A stretch of 64,000 nt of DNA from DASQMT01 sp963835735. Lineage in GTDB: Bacteria > Actinomycetota > Thermoleophilia > Solirubrobacterales > Solirubrobacteraceae. The DNA lies in NCBI GenBank assembly GCA_963835735.1, contig CAWIGP010000002.1, forward strand, positions 496,001 to 560,000, given 5' to 3'. This document shows, piece after piece, positions 58,879 to 64,000 of the stretch. The notes under the pieces were generated by a model that saw only the letters and a list, made by a program, of their open reading frames with translations, ran no database searches and was not told where the DNA came from. The position numbers were made by a program, and so were the translations under genes. Positions within the stretch are counted from its first letter, which is position 1; every line of letters starts with the position of its first letter.

Positions 58879-59769
58879 TCAGCGCGGCCCCTCCGCGCGC
58901 CGGGTGCTAGGGCGCGACGGGCGCCGCGGGCGCCGCGGGCGCCGCTCGACGGGCGGCGCCGGCTTCGCGGACTCGACGGGCGGCGCCGGCTGCGCGGACT
59001 CCACGGGCGGCGCCGGCTGCGCGGGCGCGACCGGCGGCGCAGGCTGCTCGGGTAGGTCGGGCACCTCGGGCAGCTCCGGTACGTCCGGCGGCTCCGGCCG
59101 CTCCGGCGGTTCGGGCTGCTCAGGAGTCTCGGGCCGCGCGGGCGGCTCCGGCACGTCCGGGATCTCCGGCTCGTCCTGAGGCGGCTCCGGCGACCGCTCC
59201 GGCCGGACCGACCTGACGAATTGCTGCACCCACTCGCGCACGTCCCGGCCCTCCGGCCGCGCAGCGCGCTCGGGCGGCGCCGCCGGCCGCGGCGGCGACT
59301 GCGGCGGCTCGACCGCGCCGGGCGGCTCGGCCGGCGCCGGCGTGCCAGGCGCAGCCGGGGCGGGCGCGCCAGGCGGCGCGGCGGGCGCGGGCGGCGACGG
59401 CGCCGGCTGTGTGGTCACGTCAGGCGGGCCGCCACCCAGGACCACGGGACGGCTCTGGCCGCGGGTCGTCTCACGCCGGATGATCGGCGCCGGCACCGTC
59501 GCCGGCGCGGCGCTGCCGACCGCCGGCGCCAGCGCCGGCGGCGCCACGAGAGCGACCGCGACACCGTCGGGCGCGCGCGGACCGCGCCGCGCGTCCCGCT
59601 CCCGCGCCTGGTCGTCCACGGCCGGGAGGTGGACGTCCTTCGCATCGCCCTCAAGCTGCGACGGCGGCGGCAGCCCGAACGGCGCGGCGTCGACGAAGGC
59701 GTACGCGACCACCGCGGCCACGACGACCGCTGTCACCAGACCGAGTCCTGGCAGGATCGAGCGAATCAA
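58879..59769 (-). CDS. Membrane-anchored Pro-rich protein
   Basis: 296 residues. One N-terminal helix (LGLVTAVVVAAVVAYAFVDA) with a very short cytoplasmic part suggests a signal anchor. About 250 residues outside are Pro/Ala/Glu-rich, with runs of PEPPERPEPPDVPELPEV and three copies of a 9-11 residue unit (APPVESAQP type), ending in a basic RRPRRPRRPSRPSTRR tail. The only compact segment is DVREWVQQFVRSVRPE. It is probably a wall-spanning surface protein. The plus-strand frames over it are composition artefacts. Confidence 0.75.
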   Translation of the reverse strand: MIRSILPGLGLVTAVVVAAVVAYAFVDAAPFGLPPPSQLEGDAKDVHLPAVDDQARERDARRGPRAPDGVAVALVAPPALAPAVGSAAPATVPAPIIRRETTRGQSRPVVLGGGPPDVTTQPAPSPPAPAAPPGAPAPAAPGTPAPAEPPGAVEPPQSPPRPAAPPERAARPEGRDVREWVQQFVRSVRPERSPEPPQDEPEIPDVPEPPARPETPEQPEPPERPEPPDVPELPEVPDLPEQPAPPVAPAQPAPPVESAQPAPPVESAKPAPPVERRPRRPRRPSRPSTRRAEGPR

Positions 59770-59812
59770 CCGACGCTACCGGGATCGGAGACGCCTCGTA
59801 CGCTGAAATCCC

Positions 59813-61236
59813 TTGAACTTCGCCCGCGACGTCGTAGAAGCCGCGCCATCTTCGCAACGTGCGCTGGTTTGCATCGATCGTGGCGGCGCCAGACGCGAAT
59901 GGACCATGGGCGAGCTCGCGCTCGACGCCCGCGGCGTCGCGGCGCAGCTGCACGCGCGCGGGGTGCGCCGGGGCGACGTCGTGCTCACGCTGCTCGGCAA
60001 CCAGCCCGAGTGGGTGCTCACGATGGTCGCATGCTTCCGCCAGGGCTTCGTCGTGCTCCCCTGCACCGAGCAGCTGCGCCCGAAGGACCTGCGGCTGCGC
60101 CTCGACGTCGCACAGCCGCGGCTCGTCGTCGCCGACGAGCGCAACGCCGACGTGCTGCACGCGAGCGGCTGGGACGGGCCGACGGTCTGGAGTCCCTGGG
60201 GCGACCTCCCACGGTGCGACCCGCCCCCGCCCACCGAGTCGGCGCCCGACGATCCGTGCCTGATCACGTTCACCTCGGGCACCGCGGGTGAGCCGAAGGC
60301 GGTGCTGCACGGCCGGCGCTACCTCGCCGGCCAGCGCGTGCAGGCGGAGCACTGGCTCGACGCGCGGCCCGGCGAGCTCGTCTGGTGCACGGCGGCGTCG
60401 GGCTGGTCGAAGTCAGCCCGCAACGCGTTCATCGCTCCCTGGCTGCGCGGCGCCGCAGCGCTGCTGCATGACGCGCGCTTCGACCCGCACGAGCGGCTCG
60501 AGCTGCTCGCGCGCGAGCGCGTCGATGTGCTCTGCATGGCGCCGACCGAGTACCGCGTGATCGCCAAGCGGGCCGCGCCGCGCGCCATCCCGACGCTACG
60601 CGGCCTGGTCGCGGCCGGCGAGGCGCTCGACCCCGGCGTACTCGGCGCCTGGCGCGACGCGACGGGCCTGTGGATCCGCGACGGCTACGGCCAGACCGAG
60701 ACCGGCCAGCTGACGGGGATGCCGCTCGACACGCCGGCCCGACCGGGCTCGATGGGCCGGCCGCTCCCGGGGGTGCGGCTCGACGTGATCGACGGCGAGC
60801 TGGTGCTCGACCCGGCCAGCGACCCGACGTTCTTCCTCGGCTACGTCGACGAGGAGCCGCCCGCCGGCCCGTGGCGGACCGGCGACCGCGTGCGCGCCGA
60901 CGAGGACGGCTTCCTCTACTTCGAGGGTCGCACCGACGACGTGATCATCTCCGCCGGCTACCGGATCGGACCGTTCGAGGTCGAGTCCGCGCTCACCGGC
61001 CATCCCGCCGTCGCCGAGGCGGCGGTCGTCGCGGCGCCCGACGAGGAGCGGGGCAGCGTCGTCCGCGCGGTCGTCGTCCTGCGCGACGGCCACGAGCCCT
61101 CCCCCGTGCTCGCGCGCGAGCTGCAGGACCACGTCAAGGCCGTGACCGCGCCGTACAAGTACCCGCGCATCGTCGACTTCGCCGCCGAGCTCCCCGCACC
61201 GCGAGCGGCAAGGTGCGCCGCGCCGCGCTGCGGTGA
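59813..61236 (+). pseudogene. AMP-dependent acyl-CoA synthetase, frameshift near C-terminus
   Basis: About 475 codons. Adenylation motifs: LITFTSGTAGEPKAVLHGRR (A3), IRDGYGQTETGQLTGMPLD (A5), PWRTGDRVRADEDGFLYFEG (A7) and RTDDVIISAGYRIGPFEVES (A8). The A10 block PRTASGKVRRAAL with the catalytic Lys is in another frame after about 61195, restored by one missing G; the stop is then at 61234-61236. The order and conservation suggest a sequence error rather than loss. It activates a carboxylic acid to its CoA thioester; the size fits medium-chain or aromatic acid synthetases. Confidence 0.85.
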
Positions 61237-61237
61237 A

Positions 61238-61771
61238 TCACCAGACGTCGCCGTCGCGCCAGTCGCAGGTCAGCTCGCCGGCGAGGTCCAGCGGGACGCC
61301 GAGCTCGAGTACGTAGACCGAGTCGTCGTCGTCCGCCGTGCGCACGATCCCGGACGGCGTGAGCGCGGACGTCGGGCCGCGCCAGCGCTTCCAGCCGCGG
61401 GTCTCGTACAGTCGCGCGCCGTCTTCGCTCGCGCCCAGCGCTCCGAGCTCGAACGCGCCGCGCAGCAGCCGCTCCAGCGGTTCCATCAGGGCAGCGCCGA
61501 TCCCGAGCCGCCGCCGGTCCGCCCGCACGCCGACCCCCTCCACGTAGCCGGCCCGCAGCGCCCGGCCGCCGTGCAGGAGCCGGCGCTGCACCAGCGAGGC
61601 GTGCCCGACCAGCTCCCCGCCGTCCCACGCGAGCGCATGCATGCCGCCCAGCGCGTGCTCCCAGTCGTCGTCCGCGAAGTCGCCGTCGAACGCGGCGACG
61701 AGCATGGTCCGCGCGCGCTCGAGGGTGTCGGTGCCGAGGTCGGCGGTATGGGCGACGAGAACCTCAGGCAT
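61238..61771 (-). CDS. Aminoglycoside 2'-N-acetyltransferase (AAC(2')-I-like)
   Basis: 177 residues. Blocks: LVAHTADLGTDTLERARTML, FDGDFADDDWEHALGGMHAL, ASLVQRRLLHGGRALRAGYV, EGVGVRADRRRLGIGAALME (acetyl-CoA loop), LYETRGWKRWRGPTSAL, and the ending ELTCDWRDGDVW. From memory this tracks the mycobacterial AAC(2')-Ic almost block for block, including WEHxLGGMHAL and CDWRxGDVW, which are diagnostic. It acetylates the 2'-amine of aminoglycosides; in mycobacteria the gene is chromosomal with a possible housekeeping role. It converges on the acyl-CoA synthetase with 1 bp between. Confidence 0.88.
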   Translation of the reverse strand: MPEVLVAHTADLGTDTLERARTMLVAAFDGDFADDDWEHALGGMHALAWDGGELVGHASLVQRRLLHGGRALRAGYVEGVGVRADRRRLGIGAALMEPLERLLRGAFELGALGASEDGARLYETRGWKRWRGPTSALTPSGIVRTADDDDSVYVLELGVPLDLAGELTCDWRDGDVW

Positions 61772-61814
61772 GACGCGGGATAACCGTACCCCCGCCCCTT
61801 GTAGCGTTGCGCGC

Positions 61815-63197
61815 ATGACGACCACGCTCGCCGAGACGGCCATCGATCCCGCCCGCGTCGCCGCGTTGACCGAGCGGGAGAAGGCGCGGCTCGTCGAGCG
61901 CACGCGCCGCTCGGGCGAGTACTTCGAGCGCGCGAGCGCGGTCATGCCCGGCGGCGTCCCCTCGCAGTTCCAGAAGAACGACCCCTGGCCGGTGTACGTC
62001 GCGCGCGGCGAGGGCTCGCGTGTCTGGGACGTCGACGGCAACGAGTACGTCGACTTCCACAACGGCTTCGGCGTGATGTGCGTCGGCCACGCGAACCCGG
62101 TGATCGCCGCCGCCGTCAAGGCCCGCATGGACGACGGCACCCACTTCGCCGCTCCCACCGAGGGCTCGATCGTCGTCGCCGAGGAGCTCCGGCGCCGCTG
62201 GGGGCTCCCGCTTTGGCGCTTCACGAACTCCGGCACCGAGTCGACGATGGACGCCGTCCACCTCGCGCGCGGGGCGACCGGCCGGGACCTGCTCGTCAAG
62301 ATCGAGGGCAGTTACCACGGACACCACGACGCGGTGATGGTCTCGGTCAAGCCGCCGGCGGACCTGATGGGCGATCGCGAGCGGCCGAACCCCGTGCCGT
62401 ACGGGCTCGGTTATCCCTCGACGACGCCCGAGCAGACCCAGCCGGTCCCGTTCAACGACGCCGACGCGCTGGAGCGGATCCTGCGAGAGCTCGAGGGCCG
62501 GGTCGCCGGCGTGATCCTCGAGCCGGCGATGATGAACATCAACATCGTCCCGCCGGTCGCGGGCTACCTCGAGCGCGTGCGCGAGCTGGCCACCGCCCAC
62601 GGCGTCGTGCTGATCTTCGACGAGGTCAAGACCGGCGCAGCGGTCGCCGCCGGCGGAGCGACCGAGCTGTTCGGCGTCACGCCCGACATCGTCTGCCTGG
62701 CCAAGGCGATCTGCGGCGGCCTGCCCGGCGGAGCGGTCGGCATGACCGAGGAGCTGGGCGCGCTGGTCGCCGACGGCCGCGTCCGCCAGCAGGGCACGTT
62801 CAACGGCAACCCGCTCGCGATGGCGGCGGCCCGGGCGGCGCTGCTCGACGTCCTCACCCCCGACGCCTACGCCCGCCTGCACGCCGCCAACCGGGATCTG
62901 ATGGCGGGCTGCGACCGGGTGATCGAGCAGTACGGCCTCCCCGCCCACACGGTGGGGATGGGCTCGAAGGGCTGCGTCGTGATGTCGACCGAGCCGATCC
63001 GCGAGTACCGCGACTACCTCACGCGCATCCACCACCCGCTGACCGAGCTCGCGTGGCTCTACCACATGAACAACGGCGTGTTCATGACGCCCGGCATCGA
63101 CGAGGAGTGGACGCTCTCGGTCCTGCACTCCGACGCCGACCTGCAGCGTTACGTCGAGGTCTTCGAGACCTTCGCGCGCGACGTCACGGCCGGGTAG
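61815..63197 (+). CDS. Class III PLP-dependent aminotransferase (GSA-aminomutase-like)
   Basis: 460 residues. Fold-type-I marks: VWDVDGNEYVDFHNGFGVMC, FTNSGTESTMDAVHLARGAT, IEGSYHGHHDAVMVSVKPPA, GVVLIFDEVKTGAAVAAGGA (PLP-contact Asp) and VCLAKAICGGLPGGAVGMTE with the PLP Lys. It resembles glutamate-1-semialdehyde aminomutase, but a stand-alone location and the extended N-terminus (TEREKARLVERTRRSGEYFE) fit a broader transaminase of amine or amino acid metabolism. It overlaps the GGDEF gene by 49 bp at the 3' end. Confidence 0.9.
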   Translation: MTTTLAETAIDPARVAALTEREKARLVERTRRSGEYFERASAVMPGGVPSQFQKNDPWPVYVARGEGSRVWDVDGNEYVDFHNGFGVMCVGHANPVIAAAVKARMDDGTHFAAPTEGSIVVAEELRRRWGLPLWRFTNSGTESTMDAVHLARGATGRDLLVKIEGSYHGHHDAVMVSVKPPADLMGDRERPNPVPYGLGYPSTTPEQTQPVPFNDADALERILRELEGRVAGVILEPAMMNINIVPPVAGYLERVRELATAHGVVLIFDEVKTGAAVAAGGATELFGVTPDIVCLAKAICGGLPGGAVGMTEELGALVADGRVRQQGTFNGNPLAMAAARAALLDVLTPDAYARLHAANRDLMAGCDRVIEQYGLPAHTVGMGSKGCVVMSTEPIREYRDYLTRIHHPLTELAWLYHMNNGVFMTPGIDEEWTLSVLHSDADLQRYVEVFETFARDVTAG

Positions 63198-64000
63198 CCC
63201 GGCGCCGGCCGGCGCCCGGCGGCCTCGGCGGCGAGCAGCCGCAGCTCGGGCAGCGCCGACGCGAGCGCGTGCGTGCGGCGGTCCGAGAACAGCTCCACCA
63301 GCCATGCGCTGCCGTCTGGCGCCAGCGCCGCCGCCGCCGTGACCGCGGTGAAGCCCCACTCCGCCAGCAGCGCACGCTCGCGGATGTCGGCGCTCGCGTC
63401 GGACTCCTCGATCGTGAAGCCACCTCCGCGCTCCATCACTCGCGCGGTGAGCGGATAATCCGCGAGCGCGTACGACTCGTCCTCGACCGAGAACCGGACC
63501 TCGGAGGCCTCCGGGTCGAAGCGGTCGCGCCGCTCGGCCCCGAGCAGCGTGCGCAGCTCGGACTCGCCCGGCCGGCACCGGGAGATCGTCCATTTGGCTG
63601 CGTCGAACGCCTCTGCGAACGCACCGGCGACCCCCTCCAACCGCGCCAGCTCACCCGCGCCGTCGAGGTCGCCGTCGAGCTGCTCGAGCAGGAAGCGGAC
63701 GAGCGCCTCGCGCTCGTGCGGGCCGGCGTCGCGGAAGCGCCGCCGCGACCACGGTTCCGGGAAGGGCGGCCCGGGCGTCGGGATGCCCGGCTCGGCGACG
63801 AACAGCTTGCCGCCTCCGACCCGCTTGGCGGCGTATTGAGCCGCGTCGGCCGCGCGGTACAGGTCGGCGGAGCGGCGGTGCTCCTCATCCAGGCAAGCGA
63901 CGCCGCAGGAGAACGTGAACGGCCCGCCCCGCTCCGCGGCCAGGCGGTGGGACGCCGCGCGAGCGAGCGTGCGCGCAGCGTCCGGGCCGTAACCCTCCAT
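63149..64000 (-). CDS. GGDEF-domain protein, C-terminal part with GAF-like domain (runs off right edge)
   Basis: The visible 283 residues start at the right edge inside the GGDEF domain: FTFSCGVACLDEEHRRSADL and YRAADAAQYAAKRVGGGKLF are its final blocks (the SxG strand and ADxALYxAK helix). The signature GG(D/E)EF itself is outside the window, so activity cannot be judged. A second domain (about 110-270) resembles GAF sensors (FAEAFDAAKWTISRCRPGES, ADYPLTARVMERGGGFTIEE, WGFTAVTAAAALAPDGSAWL). It may make cyclic di-GMP under control of that domain. It ends inside the aminotransferase 3' end on the opposite strand. Confidence 0.75.
   Translation of the reverse strand: MEGYGPDAARTLARAASHRLAAERGGPFTFSCGVACLDEEHRRSADLYRAADAAQYAAKRVGGGKLFVAEPGIPTPGPPFPEPWSRRRFRDAGPHEREALVRFLLEQLDGDLDGAGELARLEGVAGAFAEAFDAAKWTISRCRPGESELRTLLGAERRDRFDPEASEVRFSVEDESYALADYPLTARVMERGGGFTIEESDASADIRERALLAEWGFTAVTAAAALAPDGSAWLVELFSDRRTHALASALPELRLLAAEAAGRRPAPGYPAVTSRAKVSKTST

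Noticed and set aside
1..64000. tRNA genes, rRNA genes and CRISPR arrays
   Set aside because: Looked for cloverleaf-ending TTCGA-type arms, rRNA-conserved stretches and regular short repeats; none found. The only regular repeats are coding (32137-32300) or the array hairpins.

Overview
The window is high-GC (about 70% by eye) and gene-dense. It looks like chromosomal DNA of a soil actinobacterium, most likely of the Thermoleophilia / Solirubrobacterales (Conexibacter- or Solirubrobacter-like). This rests on the extreme G/C third-position bias, GTG and TTG starts with ATGA/GTGA/TTGA overlaps, two F420-type oxidoreductases, a DUF222-HNH protein, and a secreted repeat protein with the 'YANVVASLALFVALGG' signal segment that I associate with that order. 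The taxon is an inference; there is no rRNA in the window. I see no tRNA, CRISPR array or intact insertion sequence.

Layout. 0-4.6 kb: a kinase-fold gene cut by the left edge, a divergent HExxE zincin-like gene, an ECF sigma factor, then a head-to-tail array of small secreted, C-terminally anchored proteins (three intact, one collapsed), each followed by the same GC-rich hairpin, and a CHRD protein. 4.6-13 kb: a 105-bp stem-loop element, a six-gene sugar ABC import/catabolic operon on the minus strand, and a divergent ROK repressor. 13-15 kb: a DUF488 gene and a frameshifted FUSC gene. 15-19.4 kb: arsenic genes (arsM, arsR, an ArsC-type reductase, an FAD oxidoreductase) and a CadC-like regulator with a cation transporter. 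19.5-34.6 kb: a three-domain wall hydrolase, PAP2 phosphatase, MBL-rhodanese protein, enoyl-CoA hydratase with a ferredoxin-reductase-like flavoprotein, a VapC relic, an alpha/beta hydrolase with its TetR repressor, a GreA-like factor, VOC proteins, a DUF1080 protein and an SOS-boxed DUF222-HNH gene. 34.6-48.5 kb: an amine-catabolic block (F420 oxidoreductase, FAD-GcvT dehydrogenase, choline-kinase-like phosphotransferase, GntR, glutamine-synthetase-like ligase, FadR-type regulator, APC permease, PuuD-like hydrolase, aldehyde dehydrogenase, SDR) and a K+/H+ antiporter. 48.9-64 kb: a 2OG-Fe(II) oxygenase, Zn dehydrogenase, ECF sigma/anti-sigma/lipoprotein operon, LysR with 1-Cys peroxiredoxin, SOS-boxed DNA polymerase IV, acyl-CoA dehydrogenase, acyl-CoA synthetase, an AAC(2')-type acetyltransferase, a class III aminotransferase and the C-terminal part of a GGDEF protein.

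How genes work together. The sugar operon reads as uptake (binding protein, ATPase, two permeases) plus oxidation and isomerisation (Gfo/Idh, TIM-barrel epimerase) under a ROK repressor. The amine block resembles the gamma-glutamyl putrescine (Puu) route with a FAD-GcvT dehydrogenase nearby; a shared motif upstream of its ligase and its permease suggests one regulator. Two genes carry the same LexA-type box over their start codons (DUF222-HNH and dinB).

Quality note. At least twenty single-base frameshifts fall between about 37.7 and 48.3 kb (plus one at about 14.5 kb and one at about 61.2 kb), in genes whose residues are otherwise conserved. I treat these as probable sequence errors and annotate the affected genes as single interrupted genes.
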